In this document: positions 1 through 9,177 of the stretch, piece after piece
Layout of the letters: every line of letters starts with the position of its first letter
Numbering within the stretch: position 1 is the first letter of the stretch
Source of the DNA: JBBSBL01 sp038251325
GTDB taxonomy: Bacteria > Actinomycetota > Thermoleophilia > Solirubrobacterales > Solirubrobacteraceae
NCBI GenBank assembly: GCA_038251325.1
Contig: JBBSBL010000042.1
Location: 1 to 22,071 of the forward strand
DNA: 22,071 bases
Reading direction: 5' to 3'
Translations under genes and position numbers: made by a program
Notes under the pieces: model-generated
Database searches by the model: none
What the model was told of the DNA's origin: nothing
The model's input: only the letters and a program-made list of their open reading frames with translations

Positions 1-69
1 TCTAGGCGTCCCGTCCGCGGTAACTGTCGTCCTGCGACCGGAAGCGCGGACGCGATGGTCCGCCGACGC

Positions 70-555
70 TCAGCTACTCTCAGCGGCCGCCAACGCCTGC
101 TCCCGCGTGCCGAAGTTCTCGAAGTGGACGATCCTGCCCTCGCGTACGTCGACGAGCGCCGCGGTCGCGACGTCCATCACGACGCCGCTGCCGCGACCGC
201 GGGCGTGAATCGTCCCCCACCACAGGACCTGGTCGCCGACCGCCTCCATCTCGACGTCCGGCACGAAGCGGTCGAAGGCCTCGAGCGTGTCGACCAGGAA
301 CCGCACGAGGCCGGCGTGGCCGTGGCAGGCGCCCTCCGTGGCGGCGATCTGGACCCGGAAGTCGACCTCCGGGTCCCACAGCTCGAGACCGGCGCCCAGG
401 ACCGCCGGGTCCCCCTCGGCGAGCAGAGCCCGCAGGTCTCCGTGCTCGAGGACGGCGGCGGTCTCCGCGTCGAGGCGCCACGCCGTCATGGCCGCCCGCA
501 CCACTGCCTCGTTGCCCGGCGGCCCGGCGCCCGCCGCTGCTGCGCCGTAGCTCAC
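70..555 (-). CDS. SnoaL-like / NTF2-fold small protein
   Basis: Encodes 161 residues resembling the SnoaL-like NTF2-fold family: a helical N-terminus (NEAVVRAAMTAW), a central LWDPEVDFRVQ strand segment, a GHAGLVRFLVDTLEAF helix, and a C-terminal sheet ending REGRIVHFENFGTREQALAA. Family members are small cone-shaped barrels acting as cyclases, isomerases or simply binding proteins, so no reaction can be assigned. The GTG start at 553-555 overlaps the TGA of the upstream ureohydrolase gene (shared GTGA), so the two are almost certainly co-transcribed and translationally coupled. The C-terminal half resembles the SnoaL-like protein at 11323-11721 (shared ARGRxSG and REGRxV motifs). The gene ends 69 bases from the window edge. 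Confidence 0.8.
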   Translation of the reverse strand: MSYGAAAAGAGPPGNEAVVRAAMTAWRLDAETAAVLEHGDLRALLAEGDPAVLGAGLELWDPEVDFRVQIAATEGACHGHAGLVRFLVDTLEAFDRFVPDVEMEAVGDQVLWWGTIHARGRGSGVVMDVATAALVDVREGRIVHFENFGTREQALAAAESS

Positions 556-1544
556 GGCCGCTCCGGGCGGGGGTCACGCCCGCTGCGCCGCAGCGCCATC
601 CCGGACAGCGCCTCGAGGACCACGCGATGGGCGGCGAGCGCGGTGATGCCGGCGGGGTCGTAGGGCGGCGAGACCTCGACGACGTCGAGCGCGGCGAGGT
701 CGAGCTCACACGCGATGCGCCGGACCGCGCCGAGCAGCTCGCGGGTGGTGAGGCCACCGGGCTCGGGGGTGCCGGTCCCGGGGGCGTACGCCGGGTCCAT
801 GACGTCGACGTCGACGGTGAGATAGGTGCGCGGCGCGCGCTCGGCCGCGTGGGCGATCGCATCGCCGATGACCTCGGGCAGGCCGCGCGCGTCGATCTCC
901 CCCATCGTGTGCCAGCGGAACCCGGCGTCGCGCATCCACTGGAACTCCGGGGGGGAGGGCCAAGTGCCCCGCAGCCCGACCTGGACGATGTTGCGGCCGT
1001 CGAGCGCGCCGTCGGCCACGGCTCGGTAGAAGGGCGTGCCGTGGGACACGCTCGCGCCGTAGACCTCCTCGCCCGTGTCGGCGTGGGTGTCGAAGTGGAT
1101 GACGCTGTACCCCTCGGGCCCGTGCGCGGTGGCGAGCGCGCGCAGGGTGGGGAGCGAGAGCGAGTGGTCACCGCCCAGGACCGCGGGGACGGCGTCGGCC
1201 CCGAACACGGCCCCCAAGACGGTCTCCAGCGCGGCGTGGGAGTCGGCCAGCACGGCCGGCACGACGGCGAGGTCCCCGTGGTCGACCACCCGCAGCTCCG
1301 CGAACGGGTCGACGCCGAGCTCCATGTGCGGCCGCTCGGGCGGCCCGCCGACGTCCTCGGCGACCCGAATCGCCCGCGGGGCGAACCGCGCGCCCGAGCG
1401 GAAGGAGACGCCGTCGTCGAACGGCGCCCCGATCACCACGACGTCGGCGTCCGCGAACCCGGCCGGGTCGGGCGCCCAGGGCACCCGGCAGTACGTCGTC
1501 AGCACGCCCGCCTGGGCCGGCCCGTAGGCCTCCTCGCCCGCCAT
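552..1544 (-). CDS. Ureohydrolase (agmatinase/arginase family)
   Basis: Encodes 330 residues, the usual length for the binuclear manganese ureohydrolase family, which hydrolyses guanidino compounds (agmatine, arginine, guanidinobutyrate and others) to urea plus an amine. The metal ligands are visible in order: GGDHS (His127), FDTHAD (Asp152, His154, Asp156) and VDVDVMDP (Asp245, Asp247), followed by a GTGTPEPGGLT loop typical of agmatinase-like members. The substrate cannot be told from sequence; the SHGTPFYR segment (168-174) fits the agmatinase/guanidinobutyrase branch better than true arginase. ATG start at 1544; upstream is a weak CAGGAT box 7 bases away and no clear Shine-Dalgarno. The downstream SnoaL-like gene overlaps by 4 bases. 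Cytosolic; no signal peptide. Confidence 0.9.
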   Translation of the reverse strand: MAGEEAYGPAQAGVLTTYCRVPWAPDPAGFADADVVVIGAPFDDGVSFRSGARFAPRAIRVAEDVGGPPERPHMELGVDPFAELRVVDHGDLAVVPAVLADSHAALETVLGAVFGADAVPAVLGGDHSLSLPTLRALATAHGPEGYSVIHFDTHADTGEEVYGASVSHGTPFYRAVADGALDGRNIVQVGLRGTWPSPPEFQWMRDAGFRWHTMGEIDARGLPEVIGDAIAHAAERAPRTYLTVDVDVMDPAYAPGTGTPEPGGLTTRELLGAVRRIACELDLAALDVVEVSPPYDPAGITALAAHRVVLEALSGMALRRSGRDPRPERP

Positions 1545-1551
1545 GGCGGGG

Positions 1552-1557
1552 ATCCTG
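1552..1557 (-). promoter_or_regulatory. Weak -10-like box for ureohydrolase gene
   Basis: CAGGAT on the minus strand lies 7 bases before the ATG at 1544. It differs from TANNNT in the first base, so it is a weak candidate for a leaderless transcript; support comes mainly from the same spacing at better boxes elsewhere in the window. Confidence 0.3.
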
Positions 1558-1600
1558 CCAGAGGCGACGGGCCGGGCGCGGCGCCCTCCGCGCGCGCCGC

Positions 1601-1606
1601 TAGCAT
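1601..1606 (+). promoter_or_regulatory. -10-like box (TAGCAT) before thyX-like gene
   Basis: TAGCAT ends 9 bases before the GTG at 1616 and there is no Shine-Dalgarno in between. This fits a leaderless or nearly leaderless transcript. I see no convincing -35. Confidence 0.5.
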
Positions 1607-1615
1607 CGCCCGCCC

Positions 1616-3196
1616 GTGCGCTACCCGGTCGAGACCTTCACCCCCGCCGAGGCGGCGCGGCTCGCGCCGCACGTGACGAACCTCGACCGGCCGGTCTTCG
1701 CCCTGGTCAACCTCCCCGAGACCGTCAAGGGCGCGCTGTTCGCCCGCTACTCCCGCTACCAGGGCACGCTGCGCCGCCTCTTCCTCGACGAGTTCGCCGA
1801 CTCCCTGCCGCCGGGCGGCCCCGCGTGGGAGGCGGCCGAGGGCCGCCGCGCGAAGGAGCTCTACGAGCGGATCTTCCTCGGCTACGGCGACGACTCGGTG
1901 GCCCAGCTCGGCGGCGCTCACGTCGCGTGCGAGTGGGTCTCCAACGTGCTGACCAAGGTCCTCCAGCGCCCCCGGCCCGCCGCCTACCTCGAGCAGTCCA
2001 CCCGCTACCTCGCCTACGACGCGCCGATGCCCGACGGCGCCTTCCGCTACTACCGCGACGAGGCGCTCGGCCCGGAGTACGTCGCCGCGATGGACGGGCT
2101 CTTCCGCACCTACGCCGCCGCCCTGCCCGCCGTCACGGCGTGGGCCGCCGAGACCTATCCCCGGAGCGAGGACGAGCCGGAGGCCGCGCACGCCCGGGCG
2201 GTGCGCGCGAAGGGCCTCGACCTCCTGCGCGGCCTGCTCCCCGCCGCCTCGCTCTCGCACATGGGGATCTTCGCCACGGGCCAGACCTACGAGCAGCTCG
2301 TGCTCCACCTCCTGGCCCATCCGCTGCCCGAGGCGCGCCGCTACGGCCGGATGATCCTCGAGACCGTCCAGACGGTCATGCCGAGCTTCGTCGCCCGGGT
2401 GGAGCGGCCGGACCGCGGCGGCGAGTGGATCGGGTTCCTCGAGGCCCGCGAGGCGACCGGCCGCCGCTGGGCCGAGCGGCTGGACATCGCCGCAGACGAG
2501 CAGGGCGGCAACGCCCCGTCGGTGCGCCTGCTGCGCGCCGAGGGCGACGAGGACGACCTGCTGGCCGCGCTGCTCTTCGAGGCGGCCGGCGTGTCGGAGT
2601 CCGAGGTGCGAGCGGCGGTCGAGGGCCTGGCCGGGGACGAGCGCGTCGGGCTGCTCGGCGACCTGCTCGGTGGCCGGGCGAACCGCCGCCACCGGCCCGG
2701 ACGCGGGCTCGAGGCGCTGCGCTACCGCTTCGAGGTCGTCTCCGACTACGGCGCGTTCCGCGACCTCCAGCGCCACCGGATGCTCACGGTCCAGTGGCAG
2801 TCGCTCACGCCGCACCTCGGCGCCGGGGTCCCCGAGCAGGTCGACCGCGCCGGACACGGCGACGCCTATCGCCGCGCGCTCGACGCCTCGGCGGCGGAGT
2901 ACGCGCGGCTCGCCGGGGCCGGGCTCCGCGCGGAGGCGCCCTACGCGCTCTGCCTCGGCTACCGGATCCGCTACGTGCTCGACCTCAACGCGCGCGCGGC
3001 GATGCAGCTCGTCGAGCTGCGCTCGGGCCGCGAGGGGCACCCGTCCTACCGCGCGGTGGCGCTGGCCATGCTCGAGGAGATCGGCCGCGTCCATCCCGCG
3101 GTGGCCGAGGCGATGGTCCACGTGGATCGCACCGCCGAGCCGCGCCTGGAGCGCATCCTCTCCGAGCTGCGCGCCCAGGCCCGGGCCGGCGGGTAG
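1616..3196 (+). CDS. Tandem ThyX-like protein (double FAD-dependent thymidylate synthase fold)
   Basis: Encodes 526 residues, about twice a normal ThyX (roughly 220-250). Both halves resemble ThyX (flavin-dependent thymidylate synthase, dUMP to dTMP using methylene-tetrahydrofolate and NADPH). In the first half, residues 118-131 (QRPRPAAYLEQSTRY region) align with the signature RHRxxSxNExSxRY, keeping R-x-R, E126, S128, R130 and Y131 but with Pro for His. In the second half, residues 386-396 (RHRMLTVQWQS) keep R386-H387-R388 and S396 but lose the Glu, Arg and Tyr. The second half also has a DLNARAAMQLVELR segment (456-469) like the ThyX dUMP-binding region; the first half has EARRYG (239-244) in the matching place. 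GTG start chosen because it directly precedes RYPVETFTP and follows a -10-like box. Function as a working thymidylate synthase is unproven. Monocistronic, divergent from the ureohydrolase gene. Confidence 0.85.
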   Translation: MRYPVETFTPAEAARLAPHVTNLDRPVFALVNLPETVKGALFARYSRYQGTLRRLFLDEFADSLPPGGPAWEAAEGRRAKELYERIFLGYGDDSVAQLGGAHVACEWVSNVLTKVLQRPRPAAYLEQSTRYLAYDAPMPDGAFRYYRDEALGPEYVAAMDGLFRTYAAALPAVTAWAAETYPRSEDEPEAAHARAVRAKGLDLLRGLLPAASLSHMGIFATGQTYEQLVLHLLAHPLPEARRYGRMILETVQTVMPSFVARVERPDRGGEWIGFLEAREATGRRWAERLDIAADEQGGNAPSVRLLRAEGDEDDLLAALLFEAAGVSESEVRAAVEGLAGDERVGLLGDLLGGRANRRHRPGRGLEALRYRFEVVSDYGAFRDLQRHRMLTVQWQSLTPHLGAGVPEQVDRAGHGDAYRRALDASAAEYARLAGAGLRAEAPYALCLGYRIRYVLDLNARAAMQLVELRSGREGHPSYRAVALAMLEEIGRVHPAVAEAMVHVDRTAEPRLERILSELRAQARAGG

Positions 3197-3206
3197 TCGG
3201 CTAAAG

Positions 3207-3220
3207 CGGAGAGCGCTCCG
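3207..3220. terminator. Short hairpin between convergent genes
   Basis: CGGAG-AGCG-CTCCG: a 5-bp stem with a 4-base loop lies between the stop of the ThyX-like gene and the stop of the convergent acetyl-CoA synthetase gene. No T-tract on either side, so it is a weak terminator candidate supported mostly by position. Confidence 0.3.
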
Positions 3221-3223
3221 GGG

Positions 3224-5215
<1,992 letters not shown>

Positions 5216-5223
5216 GGTCCATG

Positions 5224-5231
5224 CCCCTCTC
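5224..5231 (-). promoter_or_regulatory. Ribosome binding site deciding the acs start
   Basis: GAGAGGGG on the minus strand, 8 bases before the ATG at 5215. No comparable site precedes the alternative in-frame ATG at 5245, so this selects the shorter 663-residue product. Confidence 0.65.
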
Positions 5232-5275
5232 GCTCGCTGTGCCATGAGTTCTATCCGCTCGGGGCCGGAACGTGC

Positions 5276-5304
5276 GAGGGGGCGGCCACGGTGGCCGCCC
5301 CCTC
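5276..5304 (-). terminator. Strong perfect hairpin downstream of secreted protein gene
   Basis: A perfect 14-base inverted repeat (GAGGGGGCGGCCAC and its complement) separated by one base lies 29 bases past the stop of the 5334-5924 gene and 60 bases before the acs start. Sterically the central bases form the loop. No T-tract follows on the minus strand, as is common for GC-rich actinobacterial terminators. It could also act in the 5' leader if acs transcription begins upstream of it. Confidence 0.6.
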
Positions 5305-5333
5305 GTCTTCCGACTGACCCTGTCAGGCGCCGG

Positions 5334-5924
5334 CTACCAGAGCGGGAGGGCGAACGCGCGCACCGTCGCGGTGCCGAGCTTGAGGCCCTCGGTGAAGGCG
5401 CTGACGCCGAAGGCGCCGTTCAGCGCGTCGGCCGCGGCCTTGGTCAGCATGGCGCCGACGTTGGCGACCTTGATCCGCAGGCCCTGGCGGGTGATCTGCG
5501 CCTGGGAGAGGTCGAGCTTGAGGATCGAGACGCGCGCATCGCCGACACGGGCCGTGAGGTCCGGGTTGGCGTCGATGTTGATCCGGAAGCGCCGCAGCTC
5601 CACCCGCGTGCTGCCCGCGGTCAGCGAGATGCCGCCGCTGTGGCGGATCTGGCCGGCGAGCGTCCGGGCGTTGACCAGGCCGATGGTGATCGGGAAGCGA
5701 AGGCCCTCGCTCGTGGCCGTCGCCGGGGCGATCGGCGCGGCGGCGACGCCGAGCGACTGGAGCGCCGCGGCGGCGCCGGGGTCGAGCGCGAGCGTGGTGC
5801 CGCCGGCGACGATGACGGCGCGCTGGGGCTTGGTCGGGTGCCAGTTGTGCGCCGAGGCGGCGGCGGGGACGAGCGCGAAGAGCGCGAGGGCCGCGAACAG
5901 CGGCAGGAAGAGACGACGGGGCAT
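5334..5924 (-). CDS. Small secreted protein, possibly HtaA-like
   Basis: Encodes 196 residues. A clear signal peptide (MPRRLFLP then a Leu/Ala/Phe-rich core, cleavage after ASA at about residue 25) is followed by a mature domain rich in beta strands: TTLALDP, LRFPITIGLVN, LAGQIRHSGGISLTAGSTRVELRRF, LTARVGDARVSILKLDLSQ. The HSGG and alternating strand pattern is reminiscent of HtaA-like cell-surface domains (haem-associated in Corynebacterium), but I see no haem-ligand signature and treat this as a loose resemblance. A good Shine-Dalgarno (GGAGGT) lies 6 bases before the ATG. It follows the esterase-like gene on the same strand after 112 bases and is closed by the 5276-5304 hairpin. Function unknown; likely exported to the cell surface. 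Confidence 0.75.
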   Translation of the reverse strand: MPRRLFLPLFAALALFALVPAAASAHNWHPTKPQRAVIVAGGTTLALDPGAAAALQSLGVAAAPIAPATATSEGLRFPITIGLVNARTLAGQIRHSGGISLTAGSTRVELRRFRINIDANPDLTARVGDARVSILKLDLSQAQITRQGLRIKVANVGAMLTKAAADALNGAFGVSAFTEGLKLGTATVRAFALPLW

Positions 5925-5930
5925 GCGATG

Positions 5931-5936
5931 ACCTCC
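5931..5936 (-). promoter_or_regulatory. Canonical Shine-Dalgarno
   Basis: GGAGGT, 6 bases before the ATG at 5924. It is one of only a few canonical sites in the window, so this gene is translated from a leadered message, unlike many neighbours. Confidence 0.7.
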
Positions 5937-6015
5937 GGGAGGGGGAAAGAACGTTCGCGGCGGACTTCGTGCCGGGGGCGCCCCGCGGTTGGCCGACCCG
6001 CCCGGGCTGGCGCGC

Positions 6016-6030
6016 GGGCGCTCGGCGCCC
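6016..6030 (-). terminator. Weak hairpin after secreted esterase-like gene
   Basis: GGGCGC-TCG-GCGCCC: 6-bp perfect stem and 3-base loop directly after the stop codon of the 6037-8265 gene on the minus strand. No T-tract. The rest of 5925-6036 shows only GC-rich sequence and the ribosome site of the next gene. Confidence 0.35.
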
Positions 6031-6036
6031 CGATCC

Positions 6037-8265
6037 CTAGCGACGACCGAACGTCCGCACCGTGCCCCGGCACCCGGCGAGGCGCACGCGGATCGGCACC
6101 GAGGTGCGGACCGTCACCCGCGCGCGGCAGCTCACCCGCGCGCGACGCACGTCGATCGTCAGCGCTCGAACGTTCTTGAGGTCGATGACCAGGGCGTCCC
6201 TTCGCCGAGCCCGCGGCAGCGGGCCCCACGTGCGCCGCTCGCTCACGAAGGGCCGGGGCCCGAGCACGCCGCCACGCAGCGATCTGGACCCGCGGCGCAC
6301 GGGCGAAACGCGGGCGTCGCCGCGACCGAATCCGCCCGAGCGGACGTCGACCATCCCGAGCTGCGCCCGGTTCCCGACCCGGACGCCCGATATCCAGTAG
6401 GCGTGATCGGCGACCAGCCCGAGGCGCGGAGCGTCGAGCTGCGGATTCGCCGCGAACGTCACGCGCGGGGGGTTGACGACGACACGCGCCGCGCCCAGGA
6501 AGGCGGCGGCCGGACGCCAGACGTCGTTCACCGCGAGCTGAAGGTGGTTCGGCGTCGGAAGCGGCAGCGAGGTCGTCAGCCGATCGAAGACGTCGAGCTC
6601 GTAGCGGTAGCCCAGGCGCCGCAGCTCCGCCGCGACGGGCTGGAAGCCGGCCGGCGGCACGAGCTCGTCGTAGCGGCCGTTCCACATGAGCACGGGCACC
6701 CAGCGCAGCGAGGCGAGCTGCGGGATCTTCGGCTTCGGGCCGCCGCCCAGGTCGAAGCCCGTGGTTCCGACCGTCGGCTGGGCGCGGGCGAAGAGGTCCG
6801 GGAACTGCGCCCCGAGCCGGAAGGTGCCGAACCCGCCCATCGAGTAGCCGGCGATCGCGGCGAGCGAGGGATCGAGCCGGTAACGGGCGGCCACGTCGGC
6901 CCACACCTCGAACGTGTCGGCGGCCGCGGCGTCCCGGTAGAAGCCGTCCGGGCCGCGACCCGACGGCGTGACAACCAGCGAGCCGGGCGCGCGCTCGCCG
7001 AAGTCGCCCAGGTTGCGCGTGGCCGTGAATTGGTTGTAGTTCGCCGTCAGCGAGTGGAGCAGGAGCGTCAGGCCGTAACGGCCCGAGCGCGGCCGCCGCC
7101 GCGGGACGTAGAGCGTGTAGGGCTGCAGGCGCCCGCGCAGCTCGCCGAGGCAGACCTTCGCCGCCAGGCAGACCCGGGCGGGCGCGTAGTCGACGCCCTG
7201 CTCGGTCTCGCTGTGGCTCGCGAGGATGCGGTTCATCGCGCCCGTGCGCGGGATCCCGCGGTCGTCGGTCACGCCGCGGGCGAGCTTGCCGAAGTCCACG
7301 GTCACGCCGAACGGCGCCAGATCGCCGCGAGCCAACGCGGCACCCTGGGCCTTGTCGCGCCACCACGCGGCGCTGGTCAACGCCTCGACGTCGCTCGTCT
7401 TCTGTGTCGGCTCGTGGAACCGGAAGGCGACGTTGAAGAACGCCGCCGGCCGCGCCAGGCCCGACGCCCCGCCGGGCTGCGTCGGCGTCGCCGCGGCGCC
7501 GGGGATGAGCCAGTGATCCGCGGCCCGATCCCACAGCCCGGTCGCCGCGGCGACCCGCTCGCGACCCCGGCCGGGATCCCACGCGGCGTGGGGCACCCGG
7601 ATCTCCACCTGCCTGCGGCGGCGGTCGACGCGGACCCCGGCCCGGGCGAGCACGGCGCCGCTCGTCGCATCCGCCACCTCGCCGGTGGTCCCGTGCACGG
7701 TGACGAACCGCGCGGCCGGCGCGGTCACGTTGGCGCCATGCGGGAAGGGGCGCGGCGCCGAGGAGGATCCGAGCGCCAGCGCGATGCCGACGCGCGAGGG
7801 ATCGATCATCGTGTTGAGCGTCACCCGGAAGGCGGTCTCGCCGCGCAGAGGGCGGATGCGCACCTCGACGAGGTCGGCCGCGTTGCCGGCGTAGGCCGAG
7901 GCCGTCGGGTAGGTGTAGGTCCCGTTCGGGGGCGAGAAGAGGTCGCCGCCCTTGCGCGGGTCGCCCCTGTCGCGCGTGCCGGTGTGCGCGCCGTGATCGT
8001 CGTAGAGGAAGTCCTGATAGAGGAACTCGCCGCGGCGGTAGGCGCTGGCGCCCGAGACGAGGATCGGCGCGGCGCGCCAGATCCCGGCGTTGGTCAGTTG
8101 CGGCGCGACCGCGGGCGCCCGGTAGAGGATCGCCGGCCCGGGTCGCGGGCCGGGGCCGCGCGAGAGCGAGGCGCGATCGGCCGAGGCGGCGGCGGGCGCG
8201 ACGGCGAGCGCGAGGGCGACGGCGCCGCCCGCCAGGGCGGCACGACGAGCGAGGGGATGGGGCAT
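6037..8265 (-). CDS. Large secreted esterase/prolyl-oligopeptidase-like hydrolase
   Basis: Encodes 742 residues. Signal peptide at 1-29 (RR followed by an Ala/Leu/Val core, cleavage near AAASA). Residues about 50-290 form a beta-rich region whose GTYTYPT (115-121) and DLVEVRI segments resemble the carbohydrate-binding-like C-terminal domain of glucodextranase-type proteins (inference). Residues about 380-590 are an alpha/beta hydrolase domain: nucleophile elbow GYSMGG with Ser475, acid candidate Asp533 in NGRYDELVP, and His574 in PTPNHLQL, so the triad looks complete. The last 150 residues are a basic, beta-rich module. Substrate unknown; an esterase, depolymerase or peptidase acting outside the cell is plausible. 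Its ATG starts directly after the TAG of the upstream membrane-protein gene, implying co-translation. Confidence 0.85.
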   Translation of the reverse strand: MPHPLARRAALAGGAVALALAVAPAAASADRASLSRGPGPRPGPAILYRAPAVAPQLTNAGIWRAAPILVSGASAYRRGEFLYQDFLYDDHGAHTGTRDRGDPRKGGDLFSPPNGTYTYPTASAYAGNAADLVEVRIRPLRGETAFRVTLNTMIDPSRVGIALALGSSSAPRPFPHGANVTAPAARFVTVHGTTGEVADATSGAVLARAGVRVDRRRRQVEIRVPHAAWDPGRGRERVAAATGLWDRAADHWLIPGAAATPTQPGGASGLARPAAFFNVAFRFHEPTQKTSDVEALTSAAWWRDKAQGAALARGDLAPFGVTVDFGKLARGVTDDRGIPRTGAMNRILASHSETEQGVDYAPARVCLAAKVCLGELRGRLQPYTLYVPRRRPRSGRYGLTLLLHSLTANYNQFTATRNLGDFGERAPGSLVVTPSGRGPDGFYRDAAAADTFEVWADVAARYRLDPSLAAIAGYSMGGFGTFRLGAQFPDLFARAQPTVGTTGFDLGGGPKPKIPQLASLRWVPVLMWNGRYDELVPPAGFQPVAAELRRLGYRYELDVFDRLTTSLPLPTPNHLQLAVNDVWRPAAAFLGAARVVVNPPRVTFAANPQLDAPRLGLVADHAYWISGVRVGNRAQLGMVDVRSGGFGRGDARVSPVRRGSRSLRGGVLGPRPFVSERRTWGPLPRARRRDALVIDLKNVRALTIDVRRARVSCRARVTVRTSVPIRVRLAGCRGTVRTFGRR

Positions 8266-9156
8266 CTACTTCCGTTTCTTTCGCTTGCGGCGCGCGGCGC
8301 CGGGATTAGCGGGCACCTGCGGCCGGCCGTCCCCGCCGGCCGGCTGGTCGTCCTCCGCGGGCTCCGGCGGCGGCGCGGCCGCCGCCTCCCGGCGGGAGGC
8401 GCCCTGACCGCGCGCCTCGGCGGCGGCGGCACGCTGGGACTGCATCGAGGGCCACGGATGCGCCTTGCCGTCCTCCCAGGCGGGTGGCACGCCGCTCGGC
8501 CAGCGCCCGGACAGCAGGTAGGCGAGCGCGCCGAGCCAGAAGGCCTGGACGATCACGTTGGTACCCCCGAGGATCGGCAGCACGAGGAACACGCCGACGA
8601 AGATCCCGATGTAGCCCATGAACCGCGTCAGCAGGCCGGCCCGCATCGCGTTCAGCGCGATCATCACGAAGGCGAAGGCGAGCGCGAGGCGCGCCGCGAA
8701 CCCGAGGGTCTGGACGACGAGCAGCGCGGAGGAGCCGGTGACCCGCTTGGCCTGGTCGTAGCTCAGGCCGCCGTCGTCGACGAAGTTCTTCGCGCCGCCC
8801 CCGAGCAGCACCTGGAGCGCGATGCCGGAGATCGCGGTGGCGATGCCCCCGAAGATCGCCGAGATGCGTGCGACGCCGGGAAGCTCCGGCCGCCGCGCCT
8901 TCGTCGCCTCGTAGAGGTAATACAAGGTGTAGGACACGAGGGCGGCGCCGATCCCGGTGAGGATCGAGGCGATCAGGAGGGTCGACGCCTTGGCGTTCAC
9001 GTCGACGAGCAGCGCGGGCGCGCTGTTGCCGAGGTTCGCGTAGGCGGACTGCTGCAGCAGCGTCCCGGCGAGCGGCAGGACGGCGGCGAGCGCGGTGACC
9101 GCGACCACCAAGGGGCGCCGGCGCCGCTCCTCCTGGACGTGGTCGGGGAAGCTCAC
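8266..9156 (-). CDS. Six-TM membrane protein of unknown function
   Basis: Encodes 296 residues. Six hydrophobic segments at about 15-35, 58-82, 95-119, 142-170, 178-197 and 200-216, then a hydrophilic C-terminal tail (RWPSGVPPAWEDGKAHPWPS, an Ala/Pro/Glu-rich linker and a very basic KRKKRK end) probably on the cytoplasmic side. I do not recognise a named family. GTG start at 9156 has no Shine-Dalgarno; a TAGCAT box lies 10 bases upstream. The stop TAG is immediately followed by the ATG of the secreted hydrolase gene with no spacing, so the two are an operon. The basic tail could contact nucleic acid, lipid or the ribosome; this is speculation. A partner role for the exported hydrolase is the most that context allows. 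Confidence 0.8.
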   Translation of the reverse strand: MSFPDHVQEERRRRPLVVAVTALAAVLPLAGTLLQQSAYANLGNSAPALLVDVNAKASTLLIASILTGIGAALVSYTLYYLYEATKARRPELPGVARISAIFGGIATAISGIALQVLLGGGAKNFVDDGGLSYDQAKRVTGSSALLVVQTLGFAARLALAFAFVMIALNAMRAGLLTRFMGYIGIFVGVFLVLPILGGTNVIVQAFWLGALAYLLSGRWPSGVPPAWEDGKAHPWPSMQSQRAAAAEARGQGASRREAAAAPPPEPAEDDQPAGGDGRPQVPANPGAARRKRKKRK

Positions 9157-9165
9157 GGAGCGCCG

Positions 9166-9171
9166 TATGCT
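9166..9171 (+). promoter_or_regulatory. -10-like box (TATGCT) for ACT-CBS-reductase operon
   Basis: TATGCT ends 6 bases before the GTG at 9178, the spacing expected for leaderless transcription. It overlaps the opposite-strand box at 9167-9172. Confidence 0.6.
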
Positions 9172-9172
9172 A
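9167..9172 (-). promoter_or_regulatory. -10-like box (TAGCAT) for membrane-protein operon
   Basis: TAGCAT on the minus strand lies 10 bases before the GTG at 9156. It shares five of its six base pairs with the plus-strand TATGCT box, making a symmetric two-way element. Confidence 0.5.
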
Positions 9173-9177
9173 GCCGT

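Noticed and set aside
1499..3204. Long frames on both strands over the ThyX-like gene
   Set aside because: Low-complexity Arg/Pro/Gly/Ala or Val/Glu/Gly/Leu-rich sequences without motifs; the 526-residue frame has the ThyX signature.
5989..9177. Very long plus-strand open frame running into the ACT gene
   Set aside because: It is antisense to the secreted hydrolase and membrane-protein genes, has an Arg/Gly/Pro/Ala/His-rich nonsense composition, and only the last 183 codons show a real fold. GC-rich DNA rarely contains stops.
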